Shown piece by piece: positions 35,209 through 43,127 of a DNA stretch of 64,000 bases. Below the pieces are notes generated by a model that had not been told where the DNA came from, ran no database searches, and worked only from the letters and a program-made list of their open reading frames with translations. Every line of letters begins with the position of its first letter. Within the stretch, counting starts at the first letter, position 1. The stretch spans positions 310,001 through 374,000 of the forward strand of contig NZ_WPCW01000001.1 of NCBI RefSeq assembly GCF_011421425.1, in the 5' to 3' direction. A program made the translations under genes and the position numbers. The stretch comes from Streptococcus catagoni. Lineage in GTDB: Bacteria > Bacillota > Bacilli > Lactobacillales > Streptococcaceae.

Positions 35209-36264
35209 TTATTTTTCAGGAACTTTTACGTCACCAGATTTAATTTTTTCTTTTGCTTCTTTAACTGCTTTAATAGCTTCTTCAGAAAGGTTAGTTGTTG
35301 CAATATCAACACCACCATCTTTTAGGCCATAAACAGTTGTTTTCCCACCTGGGAATTTATCATTAGCAATTTGTTTGTTGATCAATTGAACAGCTTTCCC
35401 AACCTGTTTAATTGATGAAGCTAATACAAAGTTAGATTCTTTTTTATCTTTAGTCTTGTATTTTCCTTCGTCTTTTTGGTCACGGTCTACGCCAATAACC
35501 CAAACTTTATCGTCTTCACTACGTTTTTCGTTGATGTCTTTAGCTTCATTGAAGATACCTGCTCCTGTACCACCTGCTGCTTGATAAATGATATCAGCCC
35601 CACCAGCATATTGAGCAGCCGCAATTGTTTTACCTTTTGCTGCATCTCCAAATGATCCAGCGTAGTTAACCTTGATTTGGATAGATTTATCTACAGATTT
35701 AACACCTGCTTCAAAACCCTTTTCAAAACGAGTAATAACGTTACCCTTCATACCACCTACAAAACCAACAATTTTTGTTTTGGTTGTTTTAGCAGCTGCA
35801 ATACCTGCAAGGTAAGCCGCTTCATTATCAGCAAAGGTAGCACTTGCAACATTCTTTTTGCCTTCAATAACATCATCAATGATAACAAATTTAACATCAC
35901 TATTATCACCAGCTGCTTTAGCAATAGCGTCTTTAAGCGCAAAACCAATACCATAGACAACTTGGTAACCGTTAGATACTGCAGTATCTAAGTTAGTTGC
36001 ATATTCAGATTCATTAGTTGATTGGAAATAATCAAAACCAGCACCTTTTTTAAGGCCATTTTCTTTACCCCAAGCTTGTAGACCTTCCCAGGCAGATTGG
36101 TTAAATGACTTGTCATCAACACCGCCAGTATCAGTAACAATTGCTGCTTTCAAATCTGTTTTAGCATTTTTGCTATCAGATTTAGAAGCTCCACGATTTC
36201 CGCATGCAGCTAAACCTAAAACTGCTACAGAAGCTAAACCTAGACCAATAAATTTCTTGTTCAT
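35209..36264 (-). CDS. Nucleoside-binding lipoprotein BmpA/PnrA-like
   Basis: 351-residue substrate-binding protein of the nucleoside ABC importer, anchored outside the membrane. The signal peptide ends in lipobox LAAC at 18-21, so Cys21 is lipidated. The mature part starts with the Asp-rich TDTGGVDDKSFNQSAWEG, the Bmp/PnrA nucleoside-binding motif, and continues with GFVGGMKGNVITRFEKGFEAG. Located between cdd and the ATPase in a nucleoside-salvage operon, which fits purine/pyrimidine nucleoside uptake. It is likely an abundant surface antigen. Confidence 0.93.
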   Translation of the reverse strand: MNKKFIGLGLASVAVLGLAACGNRGASKSDSKNAKTDLKAAIVTDTGGVDDKSFNQSAWEGLQAWGKENGLKKGAGFDYFQSTNESEYATNLDTAVSNGYQVVYGIGFALKDAIAKAAGDNSDVKFVIIDDVIEGKKNVASATFADNEAAYLAGIAAAKTTKTKIVGFVGGMKGNVITRFEKGFEAGVKSVDKSIQIKVNYAGSFGDAAKGKTIAAAQYAGGADIIYQAAGGTGAGIFNEAKDINEKRSEDDKVWVIGVDRDQKDEGKYKTKDKKESNFVLASSIKQVGKAVQLINKQIANDKFPGGKTTVYGLKDGGVDIATTNLSEEAIKAVKEAKEKIKSGDVKVPEK

Positions 36265-36352
36265 GAAAATGAACCCTCCTAAAAAGTTTCTAGCAATTGC
36301 TTGCTTAAAAAATATAAATAACCTTATGGTTAGTTAACGAAAATTAAACAGA

Positions 36353-36742
36353 TTAAGTAAGATCTGTGAATGAATAAGGTAATAAGTCCCCTACTGTCGT
36401 AACTCGTGTCTGACCATCCTTAGAAATTAGAGTCACTTTTGCTGTTGAAGGGAAAAATTCTGCCATTACCTGACGACAAGCTCCACAGGGAGAGACGGGT
36501 TCATTGGTATTGCCAAAAATTGCAATTTCTGAAAATTCTTGATAACCCTCTGACACGGCTTTAAAAATAGCCGTACGCTCACCACAATTGGTCAAACCAA
36601 AGCTAGCATTTTCAACGTTACAGCCCGTAAAAACATGGCCGTCTTTTGTCAGTACAGCTGCCCCTACTGGAAAATGTGAATAGGGTACATAAGCATTCTT
36701 ACTGACTTCCATTGCTAAGGAGACTAAATTAGTAGGCTCCAT
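36353..36742 (-). CDS. cdd: Cytidine deaminase
   Basis: 129-residue zinc enzyme converting (deoxy)cytidine to (deoxy)uridine. The zinc site has Cys in [11 protein letters not shown] with the catalytic Glu in GERTAI, and the pair [12 protein letters not shown]. The ATG at 36742 follows GGAG by 9 bases; an ATG five codons earlier contains that ribosome site. It overlaps deoC by 14 bp. In the operon it feeds uridine nucleosides to the phosphorylase. Confidence 0.92.
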   Translation of the reverse strand: MEPTNLVSLAMEVSKNAYVPYSHFPVGAAVLTKDGHVFTGCNVENASFGLTNCGERTAIFKAVSEGYQEFSEIAIFGNTNEPVSPCGACRQVMAEFFPSTAKVTLISKDGQTRVTTVGDLLPYSFTDLT

Positions 36743-37391
36743 TGGCAATTTCTCCATTAATAATTTTCACTCCTGAAGAGGTACCAATACGAGTGGCTCC
36801 AGCTTCAATAAAGGCTAGGGCATCCTCTAAAGAACGTGCACCACCAGCTGCCTTAACACCGATATTTGGCCCAACAGTTTGACGCATAATCTTAACATCA
36901 GAAATGGTTGCGCCACCAGTTGAAAAGCCTGTTGAGGTTTTAACAAAATCTGCTCCAGCACTAACTGCTAATTGGCAGGCTTTGACTTTTTCAGTATCTG
37001 TCAATAGGCAGGTCTCAATGATAACTTTAACAAGCTTATCTCCACTTGCTTCTACAACTGCACGGATATCATCCTCCACAGCATCATAGTCACCTTGCTT
37101 AAGTAGACCAATATTAATAACCATGTCAATCTCGTCAGCACCCTTTTCAATAGCATCTTTTGTTTCAAATACTTTGGTTGCTGAAGTTGTTGCTCCTAAG
37201 GGGAAGCCAACAACGGTACAGACTTTAACATCAGTTCCTTTTAATACCTTAGCGGCATAGGCAACCCAGCTTGGATTGATACAAACGCTAGCAAAGTGGT
37301 GATCTTTAGCTTCTGAAAGCAGTTGATCAATCTGTTCTTTTACACTATCAGCTTTTAATAAAGTGTGGTCAATATATTTACTAATACTCAA
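36729..37391 (-). CDS. deoC: Deoxyribose-phosphate aldolase
   Basis: 220-residue class I aldolase cleaving 2-deoxyribose 5-phosphate to glyceraldehyde 3-phosphate and acetaldehyde. The Schiff-base lysine is in [11 protein letters not shown] (about 150), with the proton-relay lysine in IGVKAAGG (about 179) and Asp in [13 protein letters not shown] at 37391 after CTAGGAGGA. It follows pdp by 12 bp and overlaps cdd, completing the route from deoxynucleoside to glycolysis. Confidence 0.95.
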   Translation of the reverse strand: MSISKYIDHTLLKADSVKEQIDQLLSEAKDHHFASVCINPSWVAYAAKVLKGTDVKVCTVVGFPLGATTSATKVFETKDAIEKGADEIDMVINIGLLKQGDYDAVEDDIRAVVEASGDKLVKVIIETCLLTDTEKVKACQLAVSAGADFVKTSTGFSTGGATISDVKIMRQTVGPNIGVKAAGGARSLEDALAFIEAGATRIGTSSGVKIINGEIANGAY

Positions 37392-37403
37392 GGATTTTTC
37401 CTC

Positions 37404-38681
37404 CTAGGAAATGATTTTAATGATCTCTTTTGACTCAGTATACTCTACACCTATTTTAACATTTTTTTCAAATTCTGTAAGCCCTTTTTTATCCAAAAGT
37501 TGACTAGAATAAATGACTGCTAGACGGTCTCCCTTAGAGACATAGTCTCCAATTTTTTTATCAAAAACAATACCATTTTCATAATCTAATGGATCCGTTT
37601 TCACAGATCGTCCAGCACCAAGGCGCATGGCAAATAAACCAAATGCTAAGGCTGGTAATTCTGTAATATAACCTTCTTTATGAGCAAAAACTTCAATTTT
37701 TTCTTTTGAATGTGATGGTCTGTACAAATCCTTAAGGTCTCCACCTTGGTAACGAACCATCTCTTCAAATTTTTGAAGGGCACTGCCATCAGTCAGATTT
37801 TTTTCAATGTCTTGAAGGGACTTATCAAGGCCTGCTAATTCAAGCATAATCTGAGCTAGGCGACAGATAAATTCTGTAATGTCTTGTCGTCCCTTGCCCT
37901 GCATAATCTCAAGTGCTTCCAGAACTTCCAGACGATTACCAATGGAGCGTCCCAAGGGTTGGTTCATATTAGTAATAACAGCTACCGTTTTTCGCCCTAC
38001 TGCCTTACCTAAATCAACCATCAGTCGTGAAAGCTCTTCAGCTTCTTCAATTGTTTTCATAAAAGCTCCATCACCAACTGTTACATCTAGTAAGATGCTA
38101 TCAGCTCCCGCTGCTATTTTCTTACTCATAACAGAGCTGGCAATGAGAGGTATAATATCAACTGTTGCAGTCACATCTCGTAAGGCATATAAGAGTTTAT
38201 CAGCTTTTACCAGTTGATCTGATTGTCCTATTACGGATAGTCCAATCTCTTGAACCTGTTTAATAAATTCTTCTTGGCTCCGATCAATCTGAAAACCTTT
38301 GATAGATTCTAACTTATCAAGGGTACCACCGGTGTGCCCCAGGCCACGTCCACTCATTTTAGCAACAGGGACTCCAAAGCTAGCCACAAGAGGGGCTAAG
38401 ATGAGGGTTACCTTATCACCAACACCACCTGTAGAATGCTTATCCGTCTTAATACCTTGAATGGTAGACAGGTCAATTTCATCACCTGTTTTAACCATAG
38501 CCATTGTTAAGTCGCGAGTTTCCCTAGTGGTCATGCCTCTAAAATAAACGGCCATAGCAAAGGCAGACATTTGATAATCTGGTATCTGTCCAGCTGCATA
38601 AGAGCTGATCAACCACTGGATTTCTTCTTTTGTAAGCTCATGTCCGTCACGCTTTTTTTGGATTAAATCAACTGTTCTCAT
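37404..38681 (-). CDS. pdp: Pyrimidine-nucleoside phosphorylase
   Basis: 425-residue enzyme splitting uridine, deoxyuridine and thymidine with phosphate. Typical segments: SYAAGQIPDYQMSAFAMAVY, the phosphate site KHSTGGVGDK, MSGRGLGHTGGTLDKLESI and the C-terminal beta domain GAGRSVKTDPLDYENGI. Length and the KHSTGG motif mark the Pdp/thymidine phosphorylase family. It overlaps the methyltransferase gene by 14 bp, so all five genes from the methyltransferase to bmpA are tightly packed. Confidence 0.94.
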   Translation of the reverse strand: MRTVDLIQKKRDGHELTKEEIQWLISSYAAGQIPDYQMSAFAMAVYFRGMTTRETRDLTMAMVKTGDEIDLSTIQGIKTDKHSTGGVGDKVTLILAPLVASFGVPVAKMSGRGLGHTGGTLDKLESIKGFQIDRSQEEFIKQVQEIGLSVIGQSDQLVKADKLLYALRDVTATVDIIPLIASSVMSKKIAAGADSILLDVTVGDGAFMKTIEEAEELSRLMVDLGKAVGRKTVAVITNMNQPLGRSIGNRLEVLEALEIMQGKGRQDITEFICRLAQIMLELAGLDKSLQDIEKNLTDGSALQKFEEMVRYQGGDLKDLYRPSHSKEKIEVFAHKEGYITELPALAFGLFAMRLGAGRSVKTDPLDYENGIVFDKKIGDYVSKGDRLAVIYSSQLLDKKGLTEFEKNVKIGVEYTESKEIIKIIS

Positions 38682-39267
38682 CCTTTACGCTCCTTAGGAT
38701 ATAGTAGCCTTTATCTTTTTTAATGGTTTCAACATTGCCGAAGGTCATTGCCATTTTTTCTTTGGCACTCGGTGCGCCTTGTTTCTTTTGGATAACAATG
38801 GTTAAGTCACCACCTGTCTTAAGAAAGCGAATGCTTTCTTCTATGATCTGGTGTACAACTTTTTTTCCAGCTCTTATTGGAGGGTTACTGATGATATGAT
38901 CAAAGCTCCCGCTAACCTTTTCATAGATATTAGACTGAAAGATCTGTGCTTCAACGCCATTTTTTAAAGCATTCTTTTTAGCCAATTCCAAAGCACGATT
39001 GTTGATATCAACCATGGTCACTTTTGTTCCTTGAACCTTGGCTAGAGAAATCCCCAAAGGTCCATAACCACATCCTAAGTCTAAAAGACTTTCCTTTTCT
39101 TTGAAGTCTAAGGCATTTAAAAGCACTTGACTTCCATAGTCAATCATCTTCTTTGAGAAAACACCTGAATCACTCAAAAAAGTGAACTTATGATCAAGTA
39201 AAGTCACCTTTAATTCATGAATGTCATGAAGGCTGTCTGGGTTTTCATCATAATACATTTTAGTCAT
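38668..39267 (-). CDS. Class I SAM methyltransferase, RsmC-like
   Basis: 199 residues. SAM-binding motif I LLDLGCGYGPLGISLA (about 60-75), motif II VTMVDINNRALELA, and the catalytic IISNPPIRAG (NPPF-type motif of N2-guanine and N6-adenine methyltransferases). It corresponds to 16S rRNA m2G1207 methyltransferase RsmC, lacking that enzyme's N-terminal half. The ATG at 39267 follows AGGAAA; an in-frame ATG at 39300 overlaps the promoter -10 and is excluded. It leads the nucleoside operon in many streptococci, although it has no obvious role in catabolism. Confidence 0.88.
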   Translation of the reverse strand: MTKMYYDENPDSLHDIHELKVTLLDHKFTFLSDSGVFSKKMIDYGSQVLLNALDFKEKESLLDLGCGYGPLGISLAKVQGTKVTMVDINNRALELAKKNALKNGVEAQIFQSNIYEKVSGSFDHIISNPPIRAGKKVVHQIIEESIRFLKTGGDLTIVIQKKQGAPSAKEKMAMTFGNVETIKKDKGYYILRSVKDENS

Positions 39268-39298
39268 CGTTTTTCCTATTCGTTTTTCATGCTTAAAC

Positions 39299-39327
39299 AT
39301 TTTAACACACTTTGAAACGGTTTACAA
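39299..39327 (-). promoter_or_regulatory. Nucleoside operon promoter with embedded cre-like site
   Basis: Minus strand TTGTAA (39327-39322), 17-bp spacer, TAAAAT (39304-39299) with upstream TG. The spacer and -35 carry TGTAAACCGTTTCA (39326-39313), one mismatch from the cre consensus TGWNANCGNTNWCA. CcpA bound here would block polymerase, placing nucleoside catabolism under carbon control. Confidence 0.6.
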
Positions 39328-39366
39328 GACGCTTGTTCTAAAAGTATCTAGAGCAAACGTTAGTTA

Positions 39367-39379
39367 ATAACCGAACATT
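39367..39379 (+). promoter_or_regulatory. PurR box near the nucleoside operon and coaA
   Basis: ATAACCGAACATT matches the PurBox AWWWCCGAACWWT at all thirteen positions. It is centred about 80 bp upstream of the predicted start of the minus-strand nucleoside operon, the distance at which PurR boxes activate lactococcal promoters, though in inverted orientation. coaA on the other side is about 115 bp from its own start. Confidence 0.6.
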
Positions 39380-39481
39380 ATGTGGGAGATAAATGCTTTA
39401 TATTCTCCTTTGTTTTATTCTATAATTTATCAGATATCAGATTTTTCAAAGTGATTTTTTTAATTTTTCCTAGAGAAATGT

Positions 39482-39487
39482 TATAAT
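39482..39487 (+). promoter_or_regulatory. Extended -10 promoter of coaA
   Basis: TGTTATAAT, 31 bp before the coaA ATG. Confidence 0.55.
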
Positions 39488-39518
39488 AATTGGACTGTAA
39501 ATCCTAAGGGGAGCAATT

Positions 39519-40439
39519 ATGACAAATGAGTTTATAAATTTTCAAAAGATTACGCGAGAGACTTGGAAAGAATTGCACCAGCAATCACGTCCTTTATTGA
39601 CAGAAGAAGAGCTTGATACTATCACCAGTTTAAATGATAATATCAATATTGGTGACGTTACTGAAATTTACTTACCACTTCTAAATCTCATTCAACTCTA
39701 TAAAATCAATCAAGAAAACCTGTCCTTTTCAAAAAGTTTATTCTTAAAAAAGGATGCTCACTATCGTCCTTTTATTATTGGTATTTCTGGTTCTGTAGCT
39801 GTTGGTAAATCAACTACTAGTCGCTTGCTTCAACTCTTATTGGCTCGGACCTTTAAAAGCAGTAGGGTTGAAATGGTTACCACAGATGGCTTCTTATACC
39901 CTAATAGCCATTTAGAAGACAAGAAGATCTTAAACCGCAAGGGCTTCCCTGAATCTTACAATATGGAATTATTACTGGATTTCTTAGATGCTATGAAAAA
40001 TGGTTTTTCTGCCACTATTCCCGTCTACTCTCATGAAGTCTATGATATTGTTCCTGGCAAACTACAATCCATTTCCAGCCCTGATTTTCTCATTGTTGAA
40101 GGTATCAATGTCTTTCAAAATCAACAAAACAATCGCTTGTACATGAGTGACTACTTTGATTTTTCTATCTATATTGATGCCGATAGTAAGCATATTGAAT
40201 CATGGTATTTAGAACGCTTTGAAAGTATTCTAGATCTGGCTAAGAACGATGATTCAAGTTTCTACTCCAAATATGCTAAAATGGATAGGTCAAAGGCCAT
40301 CGACTTTGCTAAAGAAGTTTGGAAAACAGTTAATTTAGAGAACCTGGAAAAGTTTATTGAACCCACACGAAATCGTGCTGAAATCATACTTCATAAAGCT
40401 AGCGACCATAAAATAGACGAAATTTATCTTAAAAAATGA
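39519..40439 (+). CDS. coaA: Pantothenate kinase (type I)
   Basis: 306-residue P-loop kinase catalysing the first and usually controlling step of CoA synthesis. Walker [16 protein letters not shown] lies at about 88-102. Further landmarks: [32 protein letters not shown] and SIYIDAD. The length and motifs fit bacterial CoaA (feedback-inhibited type I). ATG at 39519 after AAGGGG. It is unlinked to coaBC-panT at 27.7 kb. Confidence 0.95.
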   Translation: MTNEFINFQKITRETWKELHQQSRPLLTEEELDTITSLNDNINIGDVTEIYLPLLNLIQLYKINQENLSFSKSLFLKKDAHYRPFIIGISGSVAVGKSTTSRLLQLLLARTFKSSRVEMVTTDGFLYPNSHLEDKKILNRKGFPESYNMELLLDFLDAMKNGFSATIPVYSHEVYDIVPGKLQSISSPDFLIVEGINVFQNQQNNRLYMSDYFDFSIYIDADSKHIESWYLERFESILDLAKNDDSSFYSKYAKMDRSKAIDFAKEVWKTVNLENLEKFIEPTRNRAEIILHKASDHKIDEIYLKK

Positions 40440-40446
40440 TAAAGGC

Positions 40447-40475
40447 TTGCCAAACCATTATTATTTCTATATAAT
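40447..40475 (+). promoter_or_regulatory. Promoter of rpsT
   Basis: TTGCCA (40447-40452), 17 bp, TATAAT (40470-40475); strong consensus, overlapping the end of coaA by only a few bases. Confidence 0.8.
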
Positions 40476-40507
40476 AGTGTAGTTAGATTAATACGGAGGT
40501 GAAAACA

Positions 40508-40741
40508 TTGGCAAATATTAAATCAGCTATCAAGCGCGCTGAACTTAACGTTAAAGCAAACGAAAAAAATTCAGCACAAAAATCAGCTATGCGTACTGCA
40601 ATCAAAGCATTTGAAGCTAATCCAACTGAAGAGCTTTTCCGCGCTGCTTCTTCAAGCATCGACAAAGCTCAATCTAAAGGATTGATTCACGCTAACAAAG
40701 CTAGCCGCGATAAAGCACGTCTTGCTGCAAAACTTGGCTAA
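40508..40741 (+). CDS. rpsT: 30S ribosomal protein S20
   Basis: 77-residue primary 16S-binding ribosomal protein, helical and very basic: [32 protein letters not shown] and the conserved C-terminal [15 protein letters not shown] use the TTG at 40508, 8 bases after GGAGG, because it yields the universal MANIKSA start. A GTG at 40499 overlaps the ribosome site. A TTG start in rpsT is known to allow autogenous translational control in other bacteria. Confidence 0.95.
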   Translation: MANIKSAIKRAELNVKANEKNSAQKSAMRTAIKAFEANPTEELFRAASSSIDKAQSKGLIHANKASRDKARLAAKLG

Positions 40742-40754
40742 TAAATATCCAATG

Positions 40755-40778
40755 AAAACTCCTCAAGGAGTTTTTTTC
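40755..40778 (+). terminator. Terminator of rpsT
   Basis: AAAACTCC-TCAA-GGAGTTTT with T-run, 14 bp after the stop codon. Confidence 0.9.
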
Positions 40779-40811
40779 TTTCCCATAAAAAGCTAATAGC
40801 AGAGCTTAAAG

Positions 40812-40873
40812 AAAAAAAGCGATCAAGCCACACCTTTAGAGTCATCAAAAGGTAGAAGCTGTTCGCTTTTTTT
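40812..40873. terminator. Second, bidirectional terminator between rpsT and ciaH
   Basis: Arms AAAAAAAGCGA and TCGCTTTTTTT flank a 38-base loop that can pair further. It serves the convergent ciaRH operon. Confidence 0.65.
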
Positions 40874-40945
40874 ATATAAATGTTGGATTAAAAAATTTTA
40901 TAAAGCATTTCTGGGTAGAAGCTTTTATCCCAGGCTTATTTGTTT

Positions 40946-42241
40946 TTAAATTTTCACTTCAAATATTGTGCCTTTAGGACTGTTATCTTTGATAGTAATG
41001 CTACCTTTTAAGGCTGTAACAATTTGTTGAGCTAGAGATAATCCTAGACCAAAACCGCCCTTACTACGACTTCTTGATTTATCAACACGGTAAAAGCGAT
41101 CAAAGACTTTTTTCTTGTCACTGTCTTTGATTCCTGAACCATTGTCAGCCACTCTTATGTATAGATTTTTTTCAGTGGTTCTTACACTGAGTTGGATTTG
41201 ACCATTGGCATCTGTATATTTGATGGCATTATCAAAGAGAATGGTAATAAGTTGTTTTAACAAGGATTTATCTAGTTTAATCCTATGCCTTACTAAATTT
41301 TCAGTTCTTAAGTTCTTACCGTAATCATGAGCCACTAACTGCAAGTTATCGAAAATAGAATCAAAATAGCTAGCGGTAAGCTCTTCATTTTCAGGATTGA
41401 TGCCGTCATCTCGTCTTGCCAGATTAAGCAGATTAGTTGTCAATATTTTCATATTTCTGACTTCTTCTAAACTGGAAGCAATGGGCTCACTATTTTCTAA
41501 AATGGTTTCATTGGGTTTTCGAAAGAGGGTTTCCAACCTATTTTGCAAGACAGCCAGTGGCGTTCTTAATTCATGGCTGGCATTTTCAACAAACATCTTC
41601 TGCTTTTCGTAACTTTCCAAAATAGGTTTTCTACTCCAGTTTGCCAAATAGATACTGGCTATAATTGAAATTAACCAAAAAGTGATCATCACGAAAATAA
41701 TAATTTTTTCATATCTTTCATTTGCCCGATCAAGTTGTTCAACATTAACCACAGCCATTAAATAAGCAAGAGCTGGATAGTTGCTGGAATGCACTTTAAC
41801 AGTAATGGTATGATATTTTTCTAAATGGCCATAGAAATTGAGCTGCTTTCGTGTACTAATTTCATTTAATTCGCTGGTGTTTAATTTGAATTGTCGAAAA
41901 TTGAGGCCATCAAATGAATTAAGGATTGTTCCATTAGTACTAAAGAGGATAATATCCGTATTTGCAACAGGCTGCTCCATGGTTTTTATCTTTAGATTCT
42001 GACTGTTTAGGTCTTGATTGTCAAAATAGAAGGAAGAAATCCTCTCCATGGTACGATTAGCATAATTTGAAGAATCTCTGGCGACCGCAATCAAACTACT
42101 ATCAACTGATGAATAAACTCCAAACCGCATAATTTGCAAGATAATAATGGTCATGACCACAAAAATACCTGTAAAGATGGCAAAGAAATGAAAGAAATGA
42201 TCAAAACTGTCTGATTTATGTATTAATTTAATTTTAGTCAT
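40946..42241 (-). CDS. ciaH: Sensor histidine kinase CiaH
   Basis: 431-residue membrane kinase of the CiaRH system, which controls competence, cell-wall stress tolerance and virulence in streptococci. Two membrane helices (about 18-38 and 180-200) enclose an extracellular sensor of about 140 residues. The phosphoacceptor His223 is in [14 protein letters not shown]. The ATPase domain shows the N box [10 protein letters not shown]1 [11 protein letters not shown] box VFDRFYRVD and G2 GFGLGLSLA. It overlaps ciaR by 8 bp. Confidence 0.93.
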   Translation of the reverse strand: MTKIKLIHKSDSFDHFFHFFAIFTGIFVVMTIIILQIMRFGVYSSVDSSLIAVARDSSNYANRTMERISSFYFDNQDLNSQNLKIKTMEQPVANTDIILFSTNGTILNSFDGLNFRQFKLNTSELNEISTRKQLNFYGHLEKYHTITVKVHSSNYPALAYLMAVVNVEQLDRANERYEKIIIFVMITFWLISIIASIYLANWSRKPILESYEKQKMFVENASHELRTPLAVLQNRLETLFRKPNETILENSEPIASSLEEVRNMKILTTNLLNLARRDDGINPENEELTASYFDSIFDNLQLVAHDYGKNLRTENLVRHRIKLDKSLLKQLITILFDNAIKYTDANGQIQLSVRTTEKNLYIRVADNGSGIKDSDKKKVFDRFYRVDKSRSRSKGGFGLGLSLAQQIVTALKGSITIKDNSPKGTIFEVKI

Positions 42242-42908
42242 AAGATTTCAAGATATAGCCTACGCTTCTTAAGGTTTGGAGATTTGCGACAAAATCAGTT
42301 CCTTTCAGCTTCTTTCTGATCTTTGAAACATAGACTTCTACAACTGAGATAGTTGTATCACTGTCAAAGCCCCAGATGCGATCAAAGATTTGGGTTTTAG
42401 GCAAAATAACATTCTGATTTTGAAGAAGGTAAATAAGCAGTTCATATTCTTTACCCAGTAGTTCCACTTCCTTGCCATCTATTAGTACCAAGTTTTGATC
42501 AAGGTTGATGGCAATATTACCAAAGTTTAACTGGTTGCTATTGATTTTTCCCGTTCTTTTTAAGAGAGCTTGGATACGCATCTTTAGCTCTTCAAGATAA
42601 AAGGGCTTGGTCAAGTAATCGTCTGCCCCCAGGTTAAAGCCATGACCTTTATCATCTATGCTTTCTTTTGCAGTCATGATCAAAACAGGTGTTTTGATGT
42701 CTTTTTCACGGATTTCCTTTAAGACTTCGAAGCCATTTTTTTCTGGTAGCATAAGATCCAAGAGGATCAAATCATAGACACCACTCTCAGCTTCATAGAG
42801 GCCTTCGTCACCATCAAAAACTTGTAAGACATCAGCAAAATCATCCAAAAAATCAAAGATAGAATTGGAAAGACTTAAGTCATCTTCTACTAATAATATT
42901 TTTATCAT
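42234..42908 (-). CDS. ciaR: Response regulator CiaR
   Basis: 224-residue OmpR-family regulator. The receiver domain has acidic pocket Asp9/Asp10, phosphoacceptor Asp51 ([13 protein letters not shown]), Thr79-region VLIMTAKES and the conserved Lys in YLTKPF. The C-terminal winged helix (about 128-224) binds TTTAAG-type direct repeats. One such box lies upstream of its own gene, implying autoregulation. In other streptococci CiaR also drives small csRNA genes; none was recognised in this window. Confidence 0.95.
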   Translation of the reverse strand: MIKILLVEDDLSLSNSIFDFLDDFADVLQVFDGDEGLYEAESGVYDLILLDLMLPEKNGFEVLKEIREKDIKTPVLIMTAKESIDDKGHGFNLGADDYLTKPFYLEELKMRIQALLKRTGKINSNQLNFGNIAINLDQNLVLIDGKEVELLGKEYELLIYLLQNQNVILPKTQIFDRIWGFDSDTTISVVEVYVSKIRKKLKGTDFVANLQTLRSVGYILKSYD

Positions 42909-42952
42909 CTACTACCCCACTACTTTTTTCATAGAAAAGTTATCTACTTATG

Positions 42953-42985
42953 ATCATACCACACATTTCTTAATCATTTCTAAAA
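42953..42985 (-). promoter_or_regulatory. CiaR box and promoter of ciaRH
   Basis: Minus strand TTTTAG-N5-ATTAAG (42985-42969), each half one base off TTTAAG. Exactly 10 bp later is an extended -10, TGGTATGAT (hexamer 42958-42953). The 5-bp and 10-bp spacings are those of CiaR-activated promoters in pneumococcus. Confidence 0.7.
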
Positions 42986-43091
42986 AATGCCCCTAAAAGC
43001 TTGTCTTTCAAGAACTATTCCTTCTCATAATCATTTCTATTGAAAGTAAGAAATAGCTTTATAACTAGTAAAACTCTGATTGAGAAGTCTC

Positions 43092-43123
43092 AAAAAGCTT
43101 AGGATAGTTCCCTAAGCCTTTTT
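43092..43123 (-). terminator. Terminator of pepN
   Basis: Minus-strand stem GCTTAGG-N7-CCTAAGC followed by T5, directly after the pepN stop codon. Confidence 0.9.
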
Positions 43124-43127
43124 AACT

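Noticed and set aside
39278..39285. AACGAATA before the RsmC-like gene
   Set aside because: One mismatch from the SigX box and 10 bp from the start codon, inside the leader of the well-defined operon promoter.
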